Below are positions 52,312 to 61,303 of a stretch of DNA of 64,000 bases, one piece after another. Under the pieces are notes generated by a model that saw nothing but the letters and a program-made list of their open reading frames with translations, searched no databases and had not been told where the DNA came from. This DNA comes from Bradyrhizobium sp. PSBB068 (lineage in GTDB: Bacteria > Pseudomonadota > Alphaproteobacteria > Rhizobiales > Xanthobacteraceae): contig CP069300.1 of NCBI GenBank assembly GCA_016839165.1, forward strand, positions 3,472,001-3,536,000, read 5' to 3'. Each line of letters starts with the position of its first letter. The stretch's first letter is position 1. A program made the position numbers and the translations under genes.

Positions 52312-53865
52312 TTAAGGCATTCCGGTGCCGCTGCGGTCGCGAAATGCTTCGACCATCAACGGGTTAAGCCCAAGTTCTGTCAGGGCGTCGCGGGCCCGCG
52401 CATTGTCCTGCGCCCGTCCGGCCAGGCGGTGGCCGCTGAGGCGGTCCGGCAAAGCCGTCAACAGCGCGCCCTGGCCGAGCCGGCGCGACCATTCCTGCAA
52501 CTCCTCGGCCAGGAAGCGGTAGCCGCCGACCGTCATGACCCCCGACGGCGGGGCGGTGATGTTGATGGCGCCGGTCGTGCGGTCGAGCCGGGCGGCATAT
52601 TCGGTGTCGACGTAATCCCGTGGCGCCGGCGCGATCAGGCTTTCGGCCGGCGGCGACGAAGGCGCATAGGCCGCGACCGGCACCATCGGGCCGCGCAGGC
52701 CGAGCGTGCCCTTCGGGGTCAGCAGGACCTCGCCGGCGATCGATGCGCTGGGAGCTTCACGTGGCGCGCTGTGCGGACCGGGCTTGATCGGGGCCGGCGA
52801 TCCGTCCTCGCCGGTACGGCGGGCGCCGAACAGCCCGGCCTCGCCGAACAGATAGACGTCGGTCATGGTCACCCGCCGCGAGATCCAGTGCGCGCTGGAG
52901 GCAACCTGCTCCGGCATCCGCCACAGACCGATCACGTTGCGCAGGCTGGGCAGCCGCTCCGACAGGCCGCGCTCGTCGAGCCGCAGCGCGAGCTGCGCCG
53001 GCGCGATCAGCGTGTCGCAGGCGTGATCGTTGAACTGGGCCTCGAACGCGTCCTCGTCGAACGGGTGATGCATGACGAGCGTTCCGCCGGACAGCAGCCA
53101 GGTCACCAGCGACGAGCAGATGCCGGCAAACGACATCGGCGCAAACGCCGACATGATGGTCGCGCCCTGCGCCAGGTCGCTCTCGAGCGACATCGCGAGC
53201 CCGCCGGCGATCAGGCTGAAATGCGCGCGCGGCACCGGACGAAAGCCATCGCTGGTAACGTCGAAGGAGATCAGCGCCGGCTTGCGGCCGTCCTGGATCA
53301 TCGGGCGCGAGGTCCGGGAGTCCTCGAGAATGGCCTGATCGAGCGACGACATGCCTTCGGGCAGATCGGTCCCGAAGCCGCAGACATGGCGGATCGAGAA
53401 CGCCTCGGCCGCAGCGTTCATGGCGAGGTCGGCGTAGGAGATGCCGTCAATCCTGCTGCATGTCACGATCGCCCGCGCCGCGGTGCGGTTGAGCACGGAG
53501 GTCAGCTCGGCCTGCCGCCACAGCAGCGGCAACGGCACCACCACGAGGCCGACCCGATGGGCGGCGAGCACCGTCAAGACAAATTCGATCGTGCCGGGAA
53601 GCTGAACCGCGATCACTGTATTGGCCGGCAATCCGATCTCGACGAAATGGGCGGCGATCGCCGAGATCGCGCGGTCGGCCTGCGCATAGGTCAGGCGCTT
53701 GCGGGTCTGTCCGGTGACGCGTTGCTTGTTGAGCGGGTCGACCAGCGCCAGCGCCTCGGGCTGCCGCGCCAGGGTGCGCTTGAACAGCGTATCGAGGGTG
53801 GGCGAGGTGATCGACTGGTTCACAGGTTCAACGTCGGTTGCATCGCTTCGATCGGACCAGGTCAT
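52312..53865 (-). CDS. Adenylate-forming enzyme homologue (AMP-binding fold) lacking its P-loop
   Basis: 517 residues with the overall course of acyl-CoA/fatty-acyl-AMP ligases: an N-terminal FKRTLARQPEALALVDP, RLTYAQADRAISAIAAHFVE and VIAVQLPGTIEFVLTVLAAH. Where the Ser/Thr-Gly-rich P-loop (TSGTTGxPKG) should be, it reads ISFDVTSDGFRPVPRAHFSL. The C-terminal catalytic lysine motif is also not recognisable; the protein ends SGTGMP. It is probably not an active ligase, or uses a changed substrate. It lies between a periplasmic binding protein and a degenerate PleD-like protein, all on the minus strand. Confidence 0.7.
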   Translation of the reverse strand: MTWSDRSDATDVEPVNQSITSPTLDTLFKRTLARQPEALALVDPLNKQRVTGQTRKRLTYAQADRAISAIAAHFVEIGLPANTVIAVQLPGTIEFVLTVLAAHRVGLVVVPLPLLWRQAELTSVLNRTAARAIVTCSRIDGISYADLAMNAAAEAFSIRHVCGFGTDLPEGMSSLDQAILEDSRTSRPMIQDGRKPALISFDVTSDGFRPVPRAHFSLIAGGLAMSLESDLAQGATIMSAFAPMSFAGICSSLVTWLLSGGTLVMHHPFDEDAFEAQFNDHACDTLIAPAQLALRLDERGLSERLPSLRNVIGLWRMPEQVASSAHWISRRVTMTDVYLFGEAGLFGARRTGEDGSPAPIKPGPHSAPREAPSASIAGEVLLTPKGTLGLRGPMVPVAAYAPSSPPAESLIAPAPRDYVDTEYAARLDRTTGAINITAPPSGVMTVGGYRFLAEELQEWSRRLGQGALLTALPDRLSGHRLAGRAQDNARARDALTELGLNPLMVEAFRDRSGTGMP

Positions 53866-53897
53866 GCCGCGTCGGGGCGCATCACCTGATCGATTGC

Positions 53898-53951
53898 TTG
53901 GCAGAACACTTTGGCAGATTACTTGGCAGACTATCTTGGCAGACTATTTGG
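53898..53951. repeat. Short tandem repeat of a TTGGCAGA unit
   Basis: TTGGCAGA recurs at 53898, 53911, 53923 and 53936, and TTGG again at 53948, a period of 12-13 bases. The array lies between the stop of the binding-protein gene, which it overlaps, and the start of the AMP-binding gene. It may be slippage-prone or bind a protein. Confidence 0.7.
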
Positions 53952-55851
53952 ATTCCGCGCCGGGCTTCTCCCACCAAGTCTCCGGCAGGTAGCCCGTCAG
54001 CGCCGTGGTCGAAGGCCGTTCTATCCGATTCCAGCGCGCGATCCATTGCTCTCCCAAGTTAAATAGGGGGATAGCGTAGAAGCCCGACGTCAGGGCCCGG
54101 TCCAGCGCCCGCACCGCCGAGACGAAGGCCGGCCGCTCCCGCGCCGCCAGCAGGGCGGCAATCGTGGCGTCGATGGCCGGATCCCTGGCGCCCATGTAGT
54201 TGCGGGTGCCCGGCACGTCGGCCGCCTGGCTGCCCCAGTAGAACCACTGCTCGTTGCCTGGCGACAGCGACTGGTCCCAGCGAACAGGGACCATGTCGAA
54301 ATCAAAGGCAACCCGGCGCTGCTCGAACTGCACCGCATCGACCACCCGCACCGCGGCGTCGATGCCGGCGCGCTTCAGGTCGCGCTGGTAGGCGAGGGCG
54401 ATCCGCTCATGCTCGCGTGTCGTCACCAGGATCTCGATCCGCAGCGGCGTTCCGGTCGAGCGCTGCTTCAGCACGGTGCCGTCGAGCGCGTAGCCGGCCT
54501 CGGACAACAGCGCGAGCGCGTTGCGAAGGATGGTGCGGTCGCGGCCTGAGCCGTCGGTGGCGGGCAGGCGATAGCGGCCATCGAGGATGTCGGGCGGGAT
54601 GTGCGACGAATACGGCTTGAGCAGTTCGCGCTCGCGGTCGTCGGCGGGGCGGCCATAGGCGGACAATTCCGAGCCCGCGAAATAGCCGCCGGCGCGCGAA
54701 TAGAGTCCGAAATAGTAATTGTGGTTGATCCATTCGAAGTCGAACAGCATCAGCAGTGCCTGGCGCACTTTGACGTCGGCAAATTTCGGCCGCCTGGTGT
54801 TGAACACCAGGAATTCGGACGGTTGCGGCGTGCCGATCTTGATGGCCTCGCGGATCACCTCACCGCGTTTCGCTGCGGGGAAATCGTAGCCATCGTGCCA
54901 GCGCAGCGGTTCGGGCTCGGTCCTGAAGTCATAGAGGCCACGCTTGAATGCCTCGAACTGGCCGTTGGCGTCGCGGTAATAGTCGAGCCTGATCTCGTCG
55001 AAATTCCACAGGCCGCGGTTCACCGGCAGGTCGCGTCCCCAGTAATCGGGATTGCGGGTGAAGGTCACGCTGGTGCCGGGCTTGACCGCCGTCACGCGAT
55101 ACGGGCCCGAGCCGATCGGCGGCGCCAGGGTGGTCTCCTCGAACCTGGAGACGTCGGTGGCATGACGCGGCAGGATCGGCATCAGGCCCAGAATCATCGG
55201 CAATTCGCGATCCGCGACACCGCCGAAATCGAATCGCACCGTGAGCGGGTCGAGCACCTCGGTCTTTGCGACTTTCGAATAATACTGGTGATGCAGCGGA
55301 CGGCCGTGATCGCGCAGCAACTCGAGCGAGAACACCACGTCGTCGGCGGTGACCTCGCGTCCGTCGGAGAAGCGTGCCCGCGGGTCGATATGGAATGTCA
55401 CATAGCTTCTGGCATCGTCGGTCTCGACGCTGCGGGCAAGCAGGCCGTAGAGCGTGAACGGCTCGTCATTGTTCCGCACCAGCAGGCTTTCGTAGACATA
55501 GCCGCGCTCATAGGCGTAGCCCCTCAGCTGCTGCACGGCGAGGCCCCGGACGATCAACGGATTGAGGCTGTCGAAGGTGCCTTCTCGCGGGCTCAGGACC
55601 AGCCGACCGCCCTTCGGGGCGTCCGGATTGGCATAGGGCAAATGGGTGAAGTCGGCCGCCAGCGCGGGGGCGCCGTGCATCGCGATCGCGCGGCTCTCGG
55701 CGGCCAATGTCGGGGCAGGTGCGCCCGTCAGCAGTGCCGTGACGAATGCCAGGACGAATGCCAAGACGAGCGGGACGGCGGCCGATGCGACGCGCCCAAC
55801 GTGCCCGGGAACACGTGCGTGAGGCGCCGGATTTGATTCGCGAAACGTCAC
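53944..55851 (-). CDS. Periplasmic extracellular solute-binding protein, family 5 (YejA-like peptide binding)
   Basis: 635 residues. The N-terminus has a long basic lead and a signal peptide (about residues 20-50, AVPLVLAFVLAFVTALLTGA, ending near LAAES). The mature part has the family start AMHGAPALAADFTHLPYANP and GTFDSLNPLIVRG, typical of YejA/DppA-like binding proteins that deliver oligopeptides or microcin C-like compounds to an ABC importer. No permease or ATPase genes are adjacent. The stop codon lies in a short tandem repeat. Confidence 0.88.
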   Translation of the reverse strand: MTFRESNPAPHARVPGHVGRVASAAVPLVLAFVLAFVTALLTGAPAPTLAAESRAIAMHGAPALAADFTHLPYANPDAPKGGRLVLSPREGTFDSLNPLIVRGLAVQQLRGYAYERGYVYESLLVRNNDEPFTLYGLLARSVETDDARSYVTFHIDPRARFSDGREVTADDVVFSLELLRDHGRPLHHQYYSKVAKTEVLDPLTVRFDFGGVADRELPMILGLMPILPRHATDVSRFEETTLAPPIGSGPYRVTAVKPGTSVTFTRNPDYWGRDLPVNRGLWNFDEIRLDYYRDANGQFEAFKRGLYDFRTEPEPLRWHDGYDFPAAKRGEVIREAIKIGTPQPSEFLVFNTRRPKFADVKVRQALLMLFDFEWINHNYYFGLYSRAGGYFAGSELSAYGRPADDRERELLKPYSSHIPPDILDGRYRLPATDGSGRDRTILRNALALLSEAGYALDGTVLKQRSTGTPLRIEILVTTREHERIALAYQRDLKRAGIDAAVRVVDAVQFEQRRVAFDFDMVPVRWDQSLSPGNEQWFYWGSQAADVPGTRNYMGARDPAIDATIAALLAARERPAFVSAVRALDRALTSGFYAIPLFNLGEQWIARWNRIERPSTTALTGYLPETWWEKPGAESK

Positions 55852-56088
55852 GACCGAGGTTTATCACAGGCCGCTGAAACTCGTCGTCACATAGGCGCAA
55901 ATGCGGTTGTCGGCATTGATCTTTCCGCGCGCCGCTGTATTGAAGGCGTGCAATTCGAAGGCGGGAACGCCTGTCACGTATCCGCCTCAATTGACTAGGA
56001 GACAGCCGCGGGAGCAGCTGTGTTTCGCGGCTATGTGTCGGCGCCTGCAGCGGTTTCGGGTGCTGCCGTTCAGAAAGGGTTTTCCGCA

Positions 56089-56928
56089 ATGAATTTCCGT
56101 ATCTTGGCCGCCCCGGTCCGGCCGCATGGGCGAGTTGTTGCCCTGATGGCGGCGACGGCATTCTCTGCAGCGCTCCTGGTTCCTGCCGCGCAGGCCCAGC
56201 AGCCGGCAGCGCCGGCGCCCGCGGCACCGAAGGCCGCGCCCAAGGCGGCACCCAAGGCAGCTCCGAAGGCGGCTCCGGCAGCCCCGGCGCCCGCAGCCCA
56301 GGCACCGGCCGCAGCAGGTGCGCCGCCCGCCGCGGCCGCCGGCCAGCAGCCCGCCCAGGATCAGCAGATCCAGCTCATCTACGCCCCCTGGACCAAGTTC
56401 TGCCTGAAGGGCCAGGAAGCCAACGCCAAGCAGGTGTGCTTCACCGGCAAGGACGGCCGCATCGAGTCCGGCCAGCCTGTGATCGCCGCCGTGATCATCG
56501 AGCCGGAAGGCGAGCCGAAGAAGATCCTGCGCGTCACGCTGCCGCTCGGCATGCAGCTCGTGCACGGCACCCGCGTCATCGTCGACGGTAACCCGCCGCA
56601 GCAGGCGCCCTACGTGATCTGCTTCCAGAACGGCTGCATGTCCGACTATGAAGCAACCCCCGAGCTGATCGCCAACATGAAGAAGGGCCAGAACCTCGTG
56701 GTCCAGGCGATCAATTCGAACGGCGCGCCGCTGACGCTGCCGCTGCCGCTCAACACCGAATTCGCCAAGGCGTTCGACGGCCCGCCGACCGATCCGAAGG
56801 TGTTCGAGGAAAACTCGAAGAAGCTGCAGGAAGAGTTGCAGAAGCGTGCCGAAGAGCAGCGCAAGAAGCTGGAAGGCGCGGGCGCTGCCGGTGCGACGCC
56901 GGCTCCAGCCAACCCGGCGGCCAAGTAA
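56089..56928 (+). CDS. Invasion-associated locus B (IalB) family protein with a Lys-Ala-Ala-Pro tract
   Basis: 279 residues from the ATG at 56089 (AAGGG upstream). A signal peptide (GRVVALMAATAFSAALLVPA, ending AQAQQ) is followed by a low-complexity KAAP/AAP tract (about residues 40-90). An IalB-like periplasmic domain comes next (about 105-215; IYAPWTKFCLKGQEANAKQV, FQNGCMSDYEATPELIANMK) with three Cys. The end is a charged coiled-coil-like segment (LQEELQKRAEEQRKKLEGAG). IalB-like proteins lie in the periplasm and are implicated in host-cell interaction in relatives. A strong terminator follows. Confidence 0.88.
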   Translation: MNFRILAAPVRPHGRVVALMAATAFSAALLVPAAQAQQPAAPAPAAPKAAPKAAPKAAPKAAPAAPAPAAQAPAAAGAPPAAAAGQQPAQDQQIQLIYAPWTKFCLKGQEANAKQVCFTGKDGRIESGQPVIAAVIIEPEGEPKKILRVTLPLGMQLVHGTRVIVDGNPPQQAPYVICFQNGCMSDYEATPELIANMKKGQNLVVQAINSNGAPLTLPLPLNTEFAKAFDGPPTDPKVFEENSKKLQEELQKRAEEQRKKLEGAGAAGATPAPANPAAK

Positions 56929-56968
56929 GCGTTCAAGCGCTCACGCCGTCGCGAGATCATCGCAAATC

Positions 56969-56996
56969 AAAAGGCGCCCGGAAGGGCGCCTTTTTT
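56969..56996 (+). terminator. Rho-independent terminator of the IalB-like gene
   Basis: AAGGCGCCC and GGGCGCCTT form a 9-bp stem around a 4-base loop, overlapping a T6 run. 43 bases past the stop. Confidence 0.9.
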
Positions 56997-57258
56997 GTCA
57001 TGCGATACGGACTGGCTGATGGCAGCCTGCTGCGGTGGTGATTGCGCAGGTGGTGTGCGATGGTCACTCAAGGCAAATCGATCGCGCCAAGCCGCATCGC
57101 GGTTGCCTTGTCCGGACAAATCCTCGGGCGTCGAAGCACAATCATAAATCCGTCACGGGAGGCCAGACGAACGCGCGGAATGCGCGCTTTCGATGCGCCA
57201 AAGCGCGCGTGGTTCTCCCGCGGACCCTGGCCGCCGTTCGCAGTCATGGAAGTCGCCA

Positions 57259-58536
57259 ATGTCCCAGCAAGTCAGCAAGCAGCGGCGGGAACCGCTCTCC
57301 CGGCCGAGGAACGAGGCTTTGCAGGCGGGCAGCCGGGCTTCGGCCGATGGCCGCGTCGACCAGGACAATGTTCCCGGCGCGTTTCATCCGGGCATCGTCC
57401 ACCTCGCGCTGGCGATGGGCGGCTTCGCGATCGGCATCGCCGAATTCGCGACCATGAGCCTGCTGCCGTTTTTCGCCCACGACCTGCATGTCAGCGAGCC
57501 GCAGGCGGGCCAGGCGATCAGCGCCTACGCGCTCGGCGTCGTGGTGGGCGCGCCTGTCATCGCCGTGCTGTCGGCGCGCATGACGCGGCGGACGCTGCTG
57601 ATAGCGCTGATGGGCTTCTTCGCGCTGATGAACGGCCTGTCGGGGCTCGCGCCCGACTATCACACCATGCTGGTGCTGCGCTTCCTCGCCGGGCTGCCGC
57701 ATGGCGCCTATTTCGGCATCGCCATGCTGGTCGCGGCCTCGCTGGTGCCGACGGACAAGCGCACGGCGGCGGTCGGCCGCGTCCTGCTCGGCCTCACCAT
57801 TGCGACGACGATCGGCGTGCCGCTCGCCAACGGGGTGGGGCAGGCGATCGGCTGGCGCTGGGCGTTTGCGATCGTCGCGGGCCTCGCGCTGCTCACCGCC
57901 ATCCTGGTTCTGCTGTTCGCGCCGCGCGACGTCGCCAACAGCAATGCGAGCCCGCTGCGCGAGCTGTCCGCGCTCGGGCGCAAGCATGTCTGGCTGACGC
58001 TGGCGATCGGCGCGATCGGCTTCGGCGGGCTATTCTCGGTCTACACCTATCTCGCCTCGACCATGCTGGCGGTGACGCACACCTCGCCGGCGCTGGTGCC
58101 GGTGACGCTCTGCGTGTTCGGTGCCGGCCTGACCGCCGGCAACATCATCGTGCCGCGCTTTGCCGACCGTGCGCTGATGGCGACCGCGGGCGGGCTGTTG
58201 CTGTGGTCGGCGGCCACGCTGGCGCTGTATCCGCTGGCGGCACTGAATTTCTGGACGCTGAGTGCGGACGTCTTCCTGATCGGACTCGGCGGCGCGCTCG
58301 CCACCGTGTTGCAGACCCGCCTGATGGACGTCGCGGGCGAGGCGCAGAGCCTCGCTGCATCGCTCAACCATTCCGCATTCAACACCGCAAACGCGCTGGG
58401 GCCGTGGCTCGGCGGAATGGCGGTTGCGGCCGGCTACGGCTGGACCTCGACCGGGCTGGTCGGCGCCGGATTGGCGCTGGCGGGGTTCGTGGTCTGGGCG
58501 GTCGCGGCAGCGCTGGCCAAACGTGACGGGATATGA
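57259..58536 (+). CDS. MFS transporter (AraJ/drug-resistance-type permease)
   Basis: 425 residues with twelve hydrophobic segments. From the ATG at 57259 a hydrophilic 40-residue leader precedes the first span (IVHLALAMGGFAIGIAEFAT). MFS signatures of the DHA1/AraJ group are visible: ALGVVVGAPVIAVLSARMTR and RFLAGLPHGAYFGIAMLVAA. Probably an efflux pump for sugars or drugs in the inner membrane. It converges with hspQ, 29 bases between stops. Confidence 0.88.
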   Translation: MSQQVSKQRREPLSRPRNEALQAGSRASADGRVDQDNVPGAFHPGIVHLALAMGGFAIGIAEFATMSLLPFFAHDLHVSEPQAGQAISAYALGVVVGAPVIAVLSARMTRRTLLIALMGFFALMNGLSGLAPDYHTMLVLRFLAGLPHGAYFGIAMLVAASLVPTDKRTAAVGRVLLGLTIATTIGVPLANGVGQAIGWRWAFAIVAGLALLTAILVLLFAPRDVANSNASPLRELSALGRKHVWLTLAIGAIGFGGLFSVYTYLASTMLAVTHTSPALVPVTLCVFGAGLTAGNIIVPRFADRALMATAGGLLLWSAATLALYPLAALNFWTLSADVFLIGLGGALATVLQTRLMDVAGEAQSLAASLNHSAFNTANALGPWLGGMAVAAGYGWTSTGLVGAGLALAGFVVWAVAAALAKRDGI

Positions 58537-58565
58537 CGCGGCCGGCCGAGCCGCGGTGCGGCGGG

Positions 58566-58898
58566 TCAGTTCAGCGACGGATTGCGCGGGCGGTAGCCGC
58601 CCGACTTGTCCTTGATGAAGATCTCCGCGACCTGCGAGTGCCGGATCGGTTCGCCGGACTCGTCGGGCAGCAGGTTCTGCTCGGAGACATAGGCGACGTA
58701 TTCGGTCTCCGAGTTCTCCGCGAGCAGATGGTAGAACGGCTGGTCCTTGTGCGGCCGCATGTCCTCGGGAATCGACAGCCACCATTCCTCGGTGTTGTTG
58801 AACTCCGGGTCGATATCAAAAATCACGCCCCGGAAGGAGAACACCCGGTGACGGACGATCTGCCCGATCTGGAATTTGGCGGTGCGCGCTTTGATCAT
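58566..58898 (-). CDS. hspQ: Heat shock protein HspQ
   Basis: 110 residues from the ATG at 58898 (MIKARTAKFQIGQIVRHRVF), with the family core FRGVIFDIDPEF, EEWWLSIPEDMRPHKDQPFY and YVSEQNLLPDESGEPI. HspQ modulates the Lon protease and degradation of DnaA in enterics; the same role here is inferred from the family. No heat-shock promoter was recognised. Confidence 0.88.
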   Translation of the reverse strand: MIKARTAKFQIGQIVRHRVFSFRGVIFDIDPEFNNTEEWWLSIPEDMRPHKDQPFYHLLAENSETEYVAYVSEQNLLPDESGEPIRHSQVAEIFIKDKSGGYRPRNPSLN

Positions 58899-59019
58899 GG
58901 TTCGTCGATAGACCAACATTGTGGCCGATGCTAGGGGCTAAGCTTCGAATTAACCCCGGGTTTACCGATTCCAGACCTGCAAAAACGGCCCGAAAACCGG
59001 CCGAGAAACTACTTTCAGA

Positions 59020-59973
59020 ATGATCGATATCCTCAATCTGGCGCTGCCGTATTTCGGCCTGATCTTCATCGGCTATGCCTGCGGAAAAGCCAAGGGTTTG
59101 CCCGAGAGCGGGCTCGCCTGGATGAATTTCTTCCTGCTTTACGTTTCGTTGCCGGCGCTGCTGTTCGGGATCATGTCCAAGACCCCGTTTGCGGAGCTGA
59201 ACAACCCGCCATTCCTGATCGCCACCACGCTCGGAACCGTGATCGCGTTCTTCCTGGCGATGCTCGCAGGCAAGCTGATCGGACGCCTGACGCTGCGCGA
59301 GGCGACGCTCGCCGGGCTGTCGGGTGCCTACGGCAATATCGGCTATATGGGCCCCGGGCTGGCACTGGCCGTGCTCGGCACCAAGGCGGCGGCGCCGACC
59401 GCGCTGATCTTCTGCTGCGACAGCATCTTCCTGTTCTCGATCGTGCCGCTGCTGATCGAGCTCACCGACCGCGACCATCCCTCGCTGCTGCACGCATTCG
59501 GCGTGGTGCTCAAGCAGATCGTGCAGAACCCGCTGATCATGTCGGCGGTGTTCGGCGCGCTGGTCGCCGCGTTTCACGTTCCGATTCCGACAGCGCTCGA
59601 CCGCACCATCCAGTTCCTGCAGAACGCCGCGGCGCCCATGGCGCTGTTCGCGCTCGGCGTCACCGTGGCGCTGCGGCCGTTCGAGCGGGTGCCGTGGGAG
59701 GTGCCGGGCGTGGTTGCGATCAAGCTGCTGATCCATCCGCTGCTGGCCTTCGGACTGATGCTGCTGTTCGGCCCGTTCGCGCAGCCTTGGGCGGCGACCG
59801 CGGTGCTGATGGCCTCACTGCCGCCGGCGCTCAACGTGTTCGTGATCGCGCGGCAGAACGACACCTGGATCGAGCCGGCGTCGGTCGCGGTGCTGATCGG
59901 CACCTTCGCCTCGGTGATCACGCTGACCAGCGTGATGTGGTTCATCCAGAGCGGGCGACTGGTATTTCCCTAA
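59020..59973 (+). CDS. AEC-family (auxin efflux carrier-like) transporter
   Basis: 317 residues with ten hydrophobic segments in two halves of five, the AEC layout. Typical are GLAWMNFFLLYVSLPALLFG, YGNIGYMGPGLALAVLGTKA (helix-breaking GNxGYMG) and KLLIHPLLAFGLMLLFGPFA. Bacterial members export or import small carboxylates such as malate; the substrate is not known. Converges with the UbiH-family gene, 13 bases between stops. Confidence 0.88.
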   Translation: MIDILNLALPYFGLIFIGYACGKAKGLPESGLAWMNFFLLYVSLPALLFGIMSKTPFAELNNPPFLIATTLGTVIAFFLAMLAGKLIGRLTLREATLAGLSGAYGNIGYMGPGLALAVLGTKAAAPTALIFCCDSIFLFSIVPLLIELTDRDHPSLLHAFGVVLKQIVQNPLIMSAVFGALVAAFHVPIPTALDRTIQFLQNAAAPMALFALGVTVALRPFERVPWEVPGVVAIKLLIHPLLAFGLMLLFGPFAQPWAATAVLMASLPPALNVFVIARQNDTWIEPASVAVLIGTFASVITLTSVMWFIQSGRLVFP

Positions 59974-59986
59974 GCGCGCATGATGC

Positions 59987-61171
59987 TCACCGCCGCCAGG
60001 ACGGCGCAAGGCCCTCGCGCATCGCCAGACGCCGCAGCGGGCCGAACGCGCCGAGCACGTGCAGGCCGGCGGCACGCGCGGTCTGCACGCCGAGGAAATC
60101 GCTCAGCAGCGAGCGGTTGGCGATGTCGATCGCCCAGGTCCGGCTGGCCACGTCGGGCCGCCGCGCGGCCTGGTAGCGTGCCAGCACGTTCGGCGCGCCG
60201 GGATCCTCGCCGCGGCCGATCGCCTGGCCCGCGATCTCGGCGATATCGGCGGCATCGCGCAGCCCCATGTTGAGGCCCTGCGCGCCGATCGGCGGCAGCA
60301 CATGGGCGGATTCTCCGACCAGCGCGATCCGGTTCCTGGCGAACTGCCGAGGCCGCTCGATGGCGAGCGGAAATACATGCCGTCCGGGCTGCACCTCGAC
60401 GCGGCCGAGAATCGAATGCGATTGCCGCTCGGCCGCTTCGGACAATTCCTCGTCGCCGAGCGCCTTCAGCCGCTCGGCCTCCTTGGGTGTCGAAACCCAG
60501 ACCACGCTGCTGCGGTCGCCGCTGAGCGGCACGAACACGCAAGGGCCGTGCTCGGTGTGAAACTCGGTCGAGATGTTCCGGTGCGGGCGGCTGTGGGTGA
60601 TGTTGAAGGTGAGGGCGGACTGCCCGAGCGCGCGGCTGACAACCTCGATACCGGCGGCCTCGCGGGACAATGAATTGCGGCCATCGGCGCCGACCACGAG
60701 CCGGGCCCGCAGCGGCTGGCCCTGCCGCGTCACCACGGTGACCCCGGCATCATCCGGCTGCACCGCGGCGGCCTCGTCGTCGAACCGCGTCAGCGCTGCG
60801 ATCTCGCCGGCGCGCTCCTCGAGCGCCGCGACCAGCGCGCGGTTGTCGATGTTGAAGCCGAACTGCTCGCGGCCGATCTCGTCGGAATTGAACCGCACTT
60901 CCGGTGCGCGGATCAGGCGGCCGGTGTCGTCGACCAGGCGCATGGTCTTGAGCGCGGCCGCCTTGTCGCTGCAGCGCCGCCAGACGTCGAGCCGTTCCAG
61001 GATGTCGGTCGAAGCGCCGAGCAGCGCGGTGGTGCGGTTGTCGGCATAGGGCGCGCGGCGCGCCAGCAGCGCGGTCCGCGCGCCGGCATCGGCGAGTGCG
61101 ATCGCAGCCGTCAATCCGGCCGGGCCGCCGCCTATTACGATAACGTCATAATCGAGCGAGCTGTCGGTCAT
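59987..61171 (-). CDS. UbiH/UbiF/COQ6-family ubiquinone hydroxylase
   Basis: FAD monooxygenase of aerobic ubiquinone synthesis. 394 residues from the ATG at 61171. FAD motifs: IGGGPAGLTAAIALADAGAR (GxGxxG), ARLVVGADGRNSLSR (DG motif), and LVGESAHVLPPIGAQGLNMG, where the usual GD is Gly-Glu. The C-terminal half has the family pattern. Which ring position it hydroxylates cannot be told. Divergent from pcs. Confidence 0.88.
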   Translation of the reverse strand: MTDSSLDYDVIVIGGGPAGLTAAIALADAGARTALLARRAPYADNRTTALLGASTDILERLDVWRRCSDKAAALKTMRLVDDTGRLIRAPEVRFNSDEIGREQFGFNIDNRALVAALEERAGEIAALTRFDDEAAAVQPDDAGVTVVTRQGQPLRARLVVGADGRNSLSREAAGIEVVSRALGQSALTFNITHSRPHRNISTEFHTEHGPCVFVPLSGDRSSVVWVSTPKEAERLKALGDEELSEAAERQSHSILGRVEVQPGRHVFPLAIERPRQFARNRIALVGESAHVLPPIGAQGLNMGLRDAADIAEIAGQAIGRGEDPGAPNVLARYQAARRPDVASRTWAIDIANRSLLSDFLGVQTARAAGLHVLGAFGPLRRLAMREGLAPSWRR

Positions 61172-61303
61172 ATCTGGACATTTGACATGCTTGGCCCGAT
61201 TTTCAAGCCATCGGTAACCACCAAGAGTTTCCAACGGTTTGCGCGGCCGAACGCCGCAAGACTGCATATGCAAAGTGGGCCGATTCCTGATAGCACTCGG
61301 CCG

